NCBI GenBank assembly: GCA_902761685.1
Contig: CACWLI010000018.1
Span: forward strand, 1 to 27,077
Origin: an uncultured Erysipelotrichaceae bacterium
GTDB lineage: Bacteria > Bacillota_I > Bacilli_A > RF39 > UBA660
Reading direction: 5' to 3'
DNA: 27,077 nucleotides
Part shown: positions 1-6,626 of the stretch, piece after piece
Position numbering within the stretch: position 1 is the stretch's first letter
Layout of the letters: every line of letters starts with the position of its first letter
Notes under the pieces: generated by a model
Seen by the model: the letters and a program-made list of their open reading frames with translations, nothing else
Told to the model about the DNA's origin: nothing
Database searches by the model: none
Translations under genes and position numbers: made by a program

Positions 1-1
1 T

Positions 2-243
2 AAATTTGGTGGAATGTTAAGTAGAGATGAATATACATTATCAAAAAGAAATAATAGAAGTTATTTGTATAATGGAAGTGCGTATTGGACACTAACAGCC
101 AGATGTAGTAGTAAATCAAAATGAAACAAATAATAGAAGATGCTGTATTAAAATCAATAAGGAATGCAAAAGAATACACAGTAACATTTATAGGGAATGG
201 TGGGACACCAAAATATGTAAATAAAAAAGTAAATAGTGTTTAG
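2..243 (+). pseudogene. Remnants of a broken surface-protein gene
   Basis: No intact gene lies in the first 300 bases. From position 2 an open frame with no start in the window runs to a TGA at 122-124 and includes the peptides LSRDEYTLSKRNN and YLYNGSAYWTLTARC. From 124 a different frame runs to TAG at 241-243 and includes EYTVTFIGNGGTPKYVNKKV. The second peptide resembles a Listeria-Bacteroides (InlB B-type) repeat, which normally contains YTVTF.GNGG. The first recalls a C-terminal domain I associate with secreted or pilin-like proteins of gut Bacilli. Two surface-protein pieces in different frames with no ribosome binding site suggest a decayed gene, whose 5' part may lie outside the window. 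The family assignments come from memory and are weak. A short true gene end at 122 followed by unrelated sequence is an alternative. Confidence 0.4.
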
Positions 244-253
244 TACTTTTTTC

Positions 254-282
254 TTGACATAAAAAATTTAAAGTACTAAAAT
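254..282 (+). promoter_or_regulatory. Promoter of the 131-aa gene, framed by AGTACT boxes
   Basis: TTGACA at 254-259 and TAAAAT at 277-282 are separated by 17 bases, a good sigma-A promoter. TAGTACTTT (241-249) and AAAGTACTA (270-278) form a perfect 9-bp inverted repeat. One arm lies upstream of the -35 and the other overlaps the -10. This layout suits a repressor operator, though no regulator can be named. Confidence 0.65.
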
Positions 283-309
283 AAAACAGCTATTAAAAAG
301 GAGGAAATT

Positions 310-705
310 ATGAAAAGAAATTATTACAGATTAGATATGAATGGTGTTATATATTGGCAAAGTGATAATGAAGGTAGATTTATTCACGATAGATTTGAAC
401 ATAGAGATGTAGAAGAATTAAACTATTTATATTTTAATCAAATTAACAAGAATACATATCAAGAAAAACTAACAGGACAAGTTATTAAAATTATTGGAAA
501 TGAAATTGTTCATCCATTAGGAGTAGTAATTCCATTATCAAATTTTACTCCATGTAAAAGTGATGAAATATTAGAATCATTTGATAGACTAAAAAAGAGT
601 AATTCACTTGTTGAATATAATAGAATAATAAAGGATTTACTTGTAAATAGTCATTATTGTGAATTAGCTAAAAATAAAAGAGAAGGATTAGTTTTAAAGA
701 AATAA
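310..705 (+). CDS. Hypothetical protein, 131 aa
   Basis: I do not recognise this protein. The start at 310 is supported by a strong Shine-Dalgarno site (AAGGAGGA, about 298-305). There is no signal peptide or membrane segment, so a soluble cytoplasmic protein is expected. The N-terminal half is rich in aromatic and acidic residues (NYYRLDMNGVIYWQSDNEG). The C-terminal third looks helical and ends in a basic tail. It is a single-gene unit, with its own promoter at 254-282 flanked by paired AGTACT boxes and its own terminator at 701-738. The operator-like boxes suggest a regulated rather than housekeeping gene. It sits between decayed surface-protein sequence and the nusB operon, which is compatible with an accessory gene. 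Coding looks real from the SD and the clean terminator, but the function is unknown. Confidence 0.75.
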   Translation: MKRNYYRLDMNGVIYWQSDNEGRFIHDRFEHRDVEELNYLYFNQINKNTYQEKLTGQVIKIIGNEIVHPLGVVIPLSNFTPCKSDEILESFDRLKKSNSLVEYNRIIKDLLVNSHYCELAKNKREGLVLKK

Positions 706-738
706 AAAGATATTAATAAAAAAGATATCTTTTTTATT
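701..738 (+). terminator. Intrinsic terminator after the 131-aa gene
   Basis: AAAAAGATAT (704-713) pairs with ATATCTTTTT (725-734) around an 11-base loop, and a T-rich run follows. It begins at the stop codon of the 131-aa gene. Confidence 0.75.
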
Positions 739-745
739 AATTTAA

Positions 746-754
746 TGTTATAAT
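746..754 (+). promoter_or_regulatory. Extended -10 promoter for nusB-xseA-xseB
   Basis: TGTTATAAT at 746-754 is a perfect extended -10 (TGn plus TATAAT). A convincing -35 is absent, and the preceding terminator occupies that place. Transcription would begin near 761, about 20 bases before the nusB ATG. Confidence 0.55.
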
Positions 755-780
755 TTTAATAGATTTTGAGGGTGAATAAT

Positions 781-1191
781 ATGAAATTAACTAGAACAGA
801 AGCAAGAGAAAAAATTATGATTATTTTATATCAAATAGATTTTTATCTAAAAGATGATATGTCTTTTGATGTAGAAGAGGTTATTAAAGAGAATCTTGAG
901 ATGGACAATAAATATGTTAAAGATATAGTTCATGGTGTTTTAGATAATTTAGATTCACTTGATAAAACTATTTCTAAGTATTTAGAAGGATGGACATTAG
1001 ATAGGCTTGGTAAAACAGATAAAGCTATATTAAGATTAGCAACATATGAAATGTTATATTATGACACTCCAAAAGTAGTAGTAATTAATGAAGCAGTCGA
1101 ATTATCTAAAAAATATAGTGATGATAAAGTAGTTAAGTTAATAAATGCTGTTCTTGATAAAATAAGAGATAATGAGGAAATAAATGAATAA
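781..1191 (+). CDS. nusB: Transcription antitermination factor NusB
   Basis: NusB is a small all-helical RNA-binding protein that, with NusE (S10), binds boxA RNA and supports rRNA antitermination. The 136-aa product has the usual length. It begins with an N-terminal TRTEAREKIMIILYQ helix and carries the diagnostic C-terminal stretch LDRLGKTDKAILRLATYEM followed by PKVVVINEAVELSKKYSDD. I chose the ATG at 781 because GAGGGTG (768-774) is an ideal Shine-Dalgarno site. An in-frame TTG at 766 lies upstream of and runs into that site, so it is unlikely to be the start. It is the first gene of a unit with xseA, which it overlaps by 8 bases, and xseB. The nusB-xseA-xseB order matches Bacillus except that folD is missing between nusB and xseA. 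Confidence 0.96.
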   Translation: MKLTRTEAREKIMIILYQIDFYLKDDMSFDVEEVIKENLEMDNKYVKDIVHGVLDNLDSLDKTISKYLEGWTLDRLGKTDKAILRLATYEMLYYDTPKVVVINEAVELSKKYSDDKVVKLINAVLDKIRDNEEINE

Positions 1192-2512
1192 TGATTATCT
1201 TACAATTAGTGAAATAAATAAAATAATTAAATATACAATTGAAGGAAATGAAGAATTAAGAAGTGTCTATATAAAGGGTGAAATTAGTAATATAAAATAT
1301 CATTCTAGAGGACACTTATATTTTTCTTTAAAAGATGAAACTAGTAAAATAAATGCAGTTATGTTTAATTATGATAGATATTTAAGTTTTAATCCAAAAG
1401 ATGGAGATTCTGTTTTAGTACATGGTAGGATTAGTGTGTATGAGGCAAGCGGTAGTTATCAAATATATGTTGATAGTATGGAAATGGATGGTATTGGAAA
1501 CTTATATGTTTTATTTGAAAAATTAAAAAAGAAACTAAGTGAAGAAGGTTTATTTGATAAAGAACACAAACAAAAAATAAAAAGAGTTCCAAGAAAAATA
1601 GGAGTTATTACTGCTCCAACTGGAGCTGCTGTAAGAGACATTATTTCTACTATAAACAGACGTTTTCCTATGACTGAAATATATTTATTTCCAACATTAG
1701 TTCAAGGTGAAAGTGCAGCACCAAATATTGTTAAGATGATAGAGCTTGCAAATACATTTGATGATATAGATACAATTATACTTGGACGTGGTGGTGGAAG
1801 TATTGAAGATTTATGGGCTTTTAATGAAGAAATTGTAGCAAGAGCTATATATAATAGTAGAATACCTATAATTAGTGGAGTAGGTCATGAAATAGACTTT
1901 ACAATTAGTGACTTTGTGGCAGATTTAAGAGCACCAACTCCAACTGGAGCTGCCCTTATGGCAACACCTGATATAGAGGAAGTTAGAAGATACTTTAGAA
2001 ATTCATTTGAAAGAATAAACACTGCTATTGAGAATAAACTATATAGTTATAATCAATTGATACATAAATATAAAACAAATTATATATTAAATAATCCAAT
2101 TAAATTATACGAAATGCAAGAACAAAAACTTGATACTTTATATGACAGATTAAATTTATATATAAATAATTTAATTGAAACAAATAAACATAAATTAGAT
2201 AAGTATAAATCAAATTATATATTAAATAATCCAAAAGTATTATATGAACAAAAATATCAAAATATTGAACTATATAAAGAAAAAATAAATAAAGATATTA
2301 AGAATATTATTAATGATAATATTAATAGAATAGATACTTTAAAAGTAAAAGTAGAATTATTAAATCCAGATAATATATTAGATAAAGGATATTCTGTATC
2401 GTATAAAGATGGTAAAATAATTAAAGATATAAAAGATATAAAAGAAAATGATAAAATTACTACTAGATTTAAAAATGGTAGTGTTATAAGTGAAGTAAGG
2501 GAGATAAAATAA
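1184..2512 (+). CDS. xseA: Exodeoxyribonuclease VII large subunit
   Basis: XseA is the catalytic subunit of exonuclease VII, which degrades single-stranded DNA from both ends to short oligonucleotides during repair. The 442-aa product has the usual order. An N-terminal OB fold (about residues 1-100) contains GEISNIKYHSRGHLYFSLKD. The catalytic core (about 125-270) has GVITAPTGAAVRDI, ILGRGGGSIEDLWAFNEE and SGVGHEIDFTISDFVADLRA. A long helical coiled-coil region and a short C-terminal beta segment (DKGYSVSYKDGK) follow. The coiled-coil region holds two copies of the peptide NYILNNP exactly 45 codons apart, encoded by an identical 24-base repeat. The start at 1184 follows a ATGAGGAAA site inside nusB. 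xseB begins 2 bases after the stop, so the two subunits are probably made together. Confidence 0.96.
   Translation: MNNDYLTISEINKIIKYTIEGNEELRSVYIKGEISNIKYHSRGHLYFSLKDETSKINAVMFNYDRYLSFNPKDGDSVLVHGRISVYEASGSYQIYVDSMEMDGIGNLYVLFEKLKKKLSEEGLFDKEHKQKIKRVPRKIGVITAPTGAAVRDIISTINRRFPMTEIYLFPTLVQGESAAPNIVKMIELANTFDDIDTIILGRGGGSIEDLWAFNEEIVARAIYNSRIPIISGVGHEIDFTISDFVADLRAPTPTGAALMATPDIEEVRRYFRNSFERINTAIENKLYSYNQLIHKYKTNYILNNPIKLYEMQEQKLDTLYDRLNLYINNLIETNKHKLDKYKSNYILNNPKVLYEQKYQNIELYKEKINKDIKNIINDNINRIDTLKVKVELLNPDNILDKGYSVSYKDGKIIKDIKDIKENDKITTRFKNGSVISEVREIK
2076..2234 (+). repeat. 24-bp direct repeat inside xseA
   Basis: The 24 bases at 2076-2099 recur without mismatch at 2211-2234. The offset is 135 bases, exactly 45 codons, so both copies encode the same peptide in the XseA coiled-coil region. 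Confidence 0.9.
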
Positions 2513-2513
2513 T

Positions 2514-2741
2514 ATGGCGGAGAAGAAAGAAAAATCATTTGAAGATTCAGTAAGACAACTTGAAACAATAGTAGGAGAACTTGAAAGTGGAGAACTTGAT
2601 TTAGATAAGTCAATTGAAAAATATACTGAAGCTATGAAATTAATTGAATTTTGTGAAAAAAAACTAAATTCTGCTAGTGAAACAATAAATAAATTAGTGG
2701 ATGAAAATGGTAAAATAAGTGATTTTAAAGTTGAAGAGTAA
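2514..2741 (+). CDS. xseB: Exodeoxyribonuclease VII small subunit
   Basis: XseB is the small helical subunit that binds several-fold to the XseA coiled coil to form active exonuclease VII. The 75-aa product shows the family signature: SFEDSVRQLETIVGELESGELDLDKSIEKYTEA, here split by position as FEDSVRQLETIVGELESG (about residues 8-25) and LDLDKSIEKYTEAMKLIEFC. The ATG is 2 bases after the xseA stop. Its ribosome binding site (AAGGGAGA, about 2497-2504) lies inside xseA, which implies translational coupling. In Bacillus the next gene is ispA, but here it is absent and a spoIVB-like gene follows. The prenyl synthase function appears instead as the C-terminal half of the IspH fusion at 8431-10317. 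Confidence 0.95.
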   Translation: MAEKKEKSFEDSVRQLETIVGELESGELDLDKSIEKYTEAMKLIEFCEKKLNSASETINKLVDENGKISDFKVEE

Positions 2742-2759
2742 ATAATTGGAAAATAGTTA

Positions 2760-2788
2760 TTTATTGGCAATATAATTAATTATATAAT
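2760..2788 (+). promoter_or_regulatory. Possible promoter for the spoIVB-like gene
   Basis: TTTATT (2760-2765) and TATAAT (2783-2788) are 17 bases apart in the 73-base gap after xseB. The -35 is poor. I see no match to a sporulation sigma-factor consensus. Confidence 0.35.
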
Positions 2789-2814
2789 GTTAAAAATAAT
2801 AAAGAGGTGATATC

Positions 2815-3801
2815 ATGAAAAAAATGATATTTACTTTCTTTATTATTTTATTTTTGCCTACTTATATATTTGCTTACTCTAAATTTGTAATACCAGGTGG
2901 TGAAACTATAGGAATAGATATTAATACTGATGGATTAATTGTTGTAGGTTTCTATTCAGTTAATGGTGAATATATTGCAAAAAAGAATATAAGAGTAGGA
3001 GATAGAATAACAAAAATTAATAATAAAGAAGTAACTTCATTAAGTGAATTATCTAACGTAATAAATAATGAAATAGAAGAAAATTTAAGTGTTGATATAG
3101 AAATAGTTAGAAATAATAAAATAATTAATACTAAATTAGAATTAGTAGAAGAGAATAATGTTTTAAAAACAGGTCTATATGTTAAAGATAATGTAGTTGG
3201 TATTGGTACTCTTACATATATTGATCCAGTAACTAAAGTATATGGATCTTTAGGACATGAAATTATTTTAAGCGAAACTAATGATAGAGTAGAAATAAAA
3301 AATGGAAATATACTTATAAGCAATATTACTAGTATTAATAAAAGTAGAAATGGATATGTTGGTAGTAAAAATGCTAAAATATCTTATGATAAGAAAATAG
3401 GAACAATAGAAAAGAATATTTATAGTGGTATTTATGGAATATATACAGATAATATAAATAAAAAAGATACTATTGAAATAGAATCATTTGATAATATTCA
3501 AAAAGGAGAAGCTTATATATTAACTGTTACAAAAAATCAAGAAATAAAAAAATACAAAATAAATATAGTAGATAAATATTACAGTAAAAAAGATACTGGT
3601 AAATCATTTGCATTTGAAGTAGTTGATGAAGAATTATTAAAAGTAAGTGGGGGAATTGTACAAGGAATGAGTGGGTCCCCAATTATTCAAAATGATAAAC
3701 TTATTGGTGCTGTTACAAATGTTGTAGTTGATAATGTTAAGTTGGGTTATGGGATATCTATTGTGACAATGCTTAAGGATGGCGATGAGATAAGAAATTA
3801 A
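2815..3801 (+). CDS. spoIVB: SpoIVB-like peptidase (S55 family) with PDZ domain
   Basis: In Bacillus, SpoIVB is the forespore-secreted serine protease that triggers pro-sigma-K processing by SpoIVFB. The 328-aa product has an N-terminal signal or anchor segment (MKKMIFTFFIILFLPTYIFA). A PDZ domain follows at about residues 35-105 (NIRVGDRITKINNKEV), then an S55 domain with VGIGTLTYIDPVTK. The expected catalytic residues are present: His148 in YGSLGHEI and Ser288 in GIVQGMSGSPIIQNDK, followed by LIGAVTNV. It is shorter than the roughly 425-aa Bacillus protein. The start is supported by AAAGAGGTGA (2802-2811). Its position after xseA-xseB recalls the Bacillus xse...recN-spoIVB order with the intervening genes lost, and spo0A does not follow. 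It may serve sporulation or another envelope signalling role. The family is clear and the process is inferred. Confidence 0.88.
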   Translation: MKKMIFTFFIILFLPTYIFAYSKFVIPGGETIGIDINTDGLIVVGFYSVNGEYIAKKNIRVGDRITKINNKEVTSLSELSNVINNEIEENLSVDIEIVRNNKIINTKLELVEENNVLKTGLYVKDNVVGIGTLTYIDPVTKVYGSLGHEIILSETNDRVEIKNGNILISNITSINKSRNGYVGSKNAKISYDKKIGTIEKNIYSGIYGIYTDNINKKDTIEIESFDNIQKGEAYILTVTKNQEIKKYKINIVDKYYSKKDTGKSFAFEVVDEELLKVSGGIVQGMSGSPIIQNDKLIGAVTNVVVDNVKLGYGISIVTMLKDGDEIRN

Positions 3802-3824
3802 TATTGTATTTTAATTTCTTTTTT
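3792..3824 (+). terminator. Intrinsic terminator of the spoIVB-like gene
   Basis: AAGAAATTAA (3792-3801) pairs with TTAATTTCTT (3811-3820) across a 9-base loop, followed by T residues. The spoIVB stop codon lies inside the left arm. Confidence 0.75.
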
Positions 3825-3859
3825 GTTACAATTAAATTAGATAATAGAGAGGTAAGATT

Positions 3860-4129
3860 ATGGATACGTTAGAAAACAAATTAATGATTACAGTAGAAGA
3901 TGGAAGCAAAAAAGTTATTAATGTTTTAGATATTATAGATTCATATGTATTTAATAAGTCTTATATGATTTATACTTTTGAAGATGAAACAAACGCTTTA
4001 TATGCTTCTATAATTGATGAAAGTGATAATTCTTTTTCACTAGAACCTATAACTAGTCAAGAAGAATTAAACTATATTGATGGAGAAATTGATAGAGTTG
4101 CTAGTGAATTAGAAGAAGTAGCAGCATAA
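3860..4129 (+). CDS. DUF1292 family protein
   Basis: This 89-aa acidic protein matches the general pattern of DUF1292 (YrzB-like) proteins. It has an N-terminal beta strand LMITVEDGSKKVINVLDI, a central KSYMIYTFEDETNALYASIIDES segment (split here for length: KSYMIYTFEDE then ALYASIIDES), and a C-terminal acidic helix. The molecular function of the family is not established. AGAGGT (about 3847-3852) precedes the ATG. The gene lies 21 bases before the coiled-coil gene at 4151 with no terminator between, so they are probably co-transcribed. A second DUF1292 protein sits at 11104 in its usual yrzB place after ruvX, so this copy is an extra paralogue with a different partner. The family call is moderately sure and the role is unknown. 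Confidence 0.75.
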   Translation: MDTLENKLMITVEDGSKKVINVLDIIDSYVFNKSYMIYTFEDETNALYASIIDESDNSFSLEPITSQEELNYIDGEIDRVASELEEVAA

Positions 4130-4150
4130 TAGAAGGGGGAAAAGATAGTT

Positions 4151-5128
4151 ATGGCAGCAAGTCCAAATTCTTTAGAGGGCCTTCAATTAAGTGGTCAAAT
4201 ACCTGCATTTATTCCAGAAGCTGATTTAATTGAAGCATGTAATAGATGGGGTATTCCAGCCACTGATCTTAGTTATGAATTAAATGAAGCCCAACTTAAA
4301 GGATTAAAAAATGATATAAAAATTCAAGCAGCTATTAGAAATGATAAAGAAAAGAAAAAATATGAAAAAAAAGCTGGTGATCTTCAAAAGCTAATAGATA
4401 AATATGAAGCTTTAAAGACTAGTAAGGCATCAGTTCTTAATGCTGAAGAAGTTGCAAGAATAGATGAATTAATTACTAAACTAAATGAAGAAAAAGCTAA
4501 AGTTACTAGTAAATCAAATTCTATTGAATTTGATAGTTTAGAGTCTCACTTTGAAAATGATGGTAATAAAAATATTGTTCAAAGAGTTGATAGTAAATTA
4601 GCAGAATTAAATGGTAAAATAGCAGAACATTACAATGAACAAATTAATGATGCTTATAAAGAATTATCAATAGCTAAACATGAAAAAGACAATGCACATA
4701 GTAAGTTTAAGAAAGCAATTTCTGAAAAGAAAATGCAAAGAATATCTGCTAGAATTGCTAGACTTAAACAAAAACAAGGTAGATTCTATGGTAATCAAAC
4801 TAGATTAATTAATAAAAACTCTGATAAATATATTAAGAGAATGAGAGCAAAACAAGATAAGTTCAATAGAGAACAAGCTATGATTAATGCTCAAGTTAAA
4901 AATATAGAAAGAATTAATGCTGAGGCAGCAAAATTAAATGCTGAAAAAGCAAATCTTGATGCTGATATTAGTGCATTAGATACTTCTAAACTTTCTGGAA
5001 GAGTGGAAAGAACTCTAATGGAAGCCAATAAGAAAAAAATAGAGAGTCAACTTAGAGATCTTAAAAGAAAACAAGCTTACTGTGATAGAAGAATTCAACA
5101 TAAAGTTGTTATTGGAAGAACATTATAA
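4151..5128 (+). CDS. Unknown coiled-coil protein, 325 aa
   Basis: I do not recognise this protein. It has no signal peptide and no membrane segment. Residues 1-60 form a short non-coiled head (SLEGLQLSGQIPAFIPEADL, then EACNRWGIPATDLSYEL) that could be a small folded domain. From about residue 65 onward nearly the whole chain is charged, Ala-rich and helical with heptad-like spacing. A strongly basic middle (KKMQRISARIARLKQKQGR) is followed by an Ala/Asn/Asp-rich stretch (NAEAAKLNAEKANLDADISA) and a basic C-terminus with the only late Cys. AGAAGGGGGA (4131-4140) supports the start. It follows the DUF1292 gene closely and ends in a terminator shared with mgtE. A structural, filament-like or nucleic-acid-bound role is conceivable but not shown. 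Coding is secure from the length, SD and terminator. Confidence 0.82.
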   Translation: MAASPNSLEGLQLSGQIPAFIPEADLIEACNRWGIPATDLSYELNEAQLKGLKNDIKIQAAIRNDKEKKKYEKKAGDLQKLIDKYEALKTSKASVLNAEEVARIDELITKLNEEKAKVTSKSNSIEFDSLESHFENDGNKNIVQRVDSKLAELNGKIAEHYNEQINDAYKELSIAKHEKDNAHSKFKKAISEKKMQRISARIARLKQKQGRFYGNQTRLINKNSDKYIKRMRAKQDKFNREQAMINAQVKNIERINAEAAKLNAEKANLDADISALDTSKLSGRVERTLMEANKKKIESQLRDLKRKQAYCDRRIQHKVVIGRTL

Positions 5129-5133
5129 AATAA

Positions 5134-5163
5134 AAATGTTTCCTTTTTTGGGAAACATTTTTT
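5134..5163. terminator. Shared bidirectional terminator between coiled-coil gene and mgtE
   Basis: A perfect 10-bp stem, AAATGTTTCC (5134-5143) with GGAAACATTT (5151-5160), has a 7-base loop. T residues lie on the right and A residues on the left, so it can terminate transcription from both sides. It sits between two convergent stop codons. Confidence 0.88.
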
Positions 5164-6496
5164 ATATGTGTAATAATGTAACTGCAATTCTAAAATAAAT
5201 TATTAAAGAAACCGCATCAACAAGAGTTGTTATAAATGGACTAGCCATTACTGCTGGGTCAAATCCTAATTTTTTTGCAAGTATTGGAAGAGAACATCCA
5301 ATTACTTTAGCTACACATACAGTTATTACAAGTGTTAAACATACAACTAATGCAACAGTAGTTGTAACACCGTCAATTACTAATAATTTAACAAAATTTG
5401 CTATTGCTAAAGTAATACCAACTAATACTGCAACTCTAATTTCTTTCCATATTACTTTTAAAATATCATTAAATTCTATATCATTTAATGATAAACCACG
5501 AATAATTGTAACTGATGCTTGACCACCAGCATTACCACCAGTATCCATAAGCATTGGTATAAATGAAGTAAGAATTACCATCGCTGCTAAACTGTCTTCA
5601 TAATGTTGAATAATTTTACCAGTAAATGTTGCAGAAACCATTAATAGGAGTAACCATGGAATTCTACTTTTCCAAATATCTAAAACTGAAAGTTTTAAGT
5701 AAGATTTTTCTGTTGGTAAGATAGCTGCCATTTTTTCAATATCTTCAGTAGCTTCTGCTTCGATAATATCGATAACATCATCGATAGTAATAATTCCAAC
5801 TAATTTGTTTTCTGAATCAACAACAGGTACACTTGTAAGGTCATAATCTTGAATTATTTTGGCAACTTCTTCTTGATCCATTAATGTATTTACAGATATG
5901 AAGTCATCTTCCATAATATCTTTTATATCTTTGTCATCACTATTTACAACTAAATCTTTTAGTTTTACTATACCAACTAGTTTTCTACTTTTATCAGTTA
6001 CATAACAAGTATTAATAGTTTCTTTATCATCATATTCTTGTCTGATTTTTTTAATTGCATCTTTTATAGTTATATATTCTTTAAAATCAAGATACTCTAC
6101 AGTCATTATACTACCTGCTGAATTATCAGGGTATTTTAATAATTGATTTATATTTCTTCTTGTTTCTTTATCTACTTTACTAATTAATTTATTAACTACA
6201 TTAGCAGGCATTTCATCAATTAAGTCAGTTGCATCATCAGCTGCCATATCATTGATAATATCAACAGCTTCTGAATCACTAAGTGAAGTAATAATATTAG
6301 CCTCTGTATCAGTTTCTAAATATGAAAATACATCAGCAGCAATATCTTTCGGCAGTAGTCTAAATACCTTTATCAATTCTTTTTGAGGCAATTCTTCAAG
6401 TATTTCTGCAATATCATATTCATTCATATCAACTAACAATTCTTTAATTTTAGAATACTTTTTTTCTTCAATTAAATCTTCAAATTTTTCTAACAT
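5162..6496 (-). CDS. mgtE: Magnesium transporter MgtE
   Basis: MgtE is a dimeric Mg2+ channel whose cytoplasmic domains sense Mg2+ and gate the pore. The 444-aa product has the full layout. The N domain is at about 1-125, with repeated AEILEELPQKELIKVFRLLP and DDATDLIDEMPANVV motifs. Tandem CBS domains lie at about 130-250 (VPVVDSENKLVGIITIDDV). Then come the plug helix and five membrane segments from about 275. The pore signature PMLMDTGGNAGGQASVTIIR and the C-terminal GFDPAVMASPFITTLVDA are present. The start is preceded on the minus strand by AAAGGTGGTG. The upstream gap to uppS is only about 130 bases and contains no M-box riboswitch. Control is therefore probably at the protein level. 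Transcription ends in the bidirectional hairpin at 5134-5163. Confidence 0.96.
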   Translation of the reverse strand: MLEKFEDLIEEKKYSKIKELLVDMNEYDIAEILEELPQKELIKVFRLLPKDIAADVFSYLETDTEANIITSLSDSEAVDIINDMAADDATDLIDEMPANVVNKLISKVDKETRRNINQLLKYPDNSAGSIMTVEYLDFKEYITIKDAIKKIRQEYDDKETINTCYVTDKSRKLVGIVKLKDLVVNSDDKDIKDIMEDDFISVNTLMDQEEVAKIIQDYDLTSVPVVDSENKLVGIITIDDVIDIIEAEATEDIEKMAAILPTEKSYLKLSVLDIWKSRIPWLLLLMVSATFTGKIIQHYEDSLAAMVILTSFIPMLMDTGGNAGGQASVTIIRGLSLNDIEFNDILKVIWKEIRVAVLVGITLAIANFVKLLVIDGVTTTVALVVCLTLVITVCVAKVIGCSLPILAKKLGFDPAVMASPFITTLVDAVSLIIYFRIAVTLLHI

Positions 6497-6523
6497 ATTA
6501 TTTCACCACCTTTTTGTGTTTAA

Positions 6524-6554
6524 ATTATACTATATTTTTATTTAAATGTGTCAA
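6524..6554 (-). promoter_or_regulatory. Probable mgtE promoter
   Basis: On the minus strand TTGACA (6549-6554) precedes TATAAT (6524-6529). The spacing is 19 bases, longer than ideal, but both boxes are perfect. Confidence 0.5.
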
Positions 6555-6626
6555 AAAATATAAAATTTGTATCATATTTTTATATAATTTTGTATAATAC
6601 AATTAAGATTTGAAGAGGTGCAGTAT

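Noticed and set aside
2739..2763. TAAATAA/TTATTTA hairpin after xseB as a terminator
   Set aside because: The stem is short, pure A-T, with an 11-base loop and no T-run. It is not convincing.
1459..2770. Long antisense open frames opposite xseA and xseB (1459-1641, 2257-2613, 2378-2770)
   Set aside because: They lie entirely opposite well-supported genes, have low-complexity Ser/Ile/Phe/Leu composition typical of antisense to Lys/Glu-rich AT-rich genes, and lack ribosome binding sites.
6497..6626. M-box riboswitch upstream of mgtE
   Set aside because: The gap to uppS is too short and too AT-rich, with no conserved stems. Only a promoter is visible.
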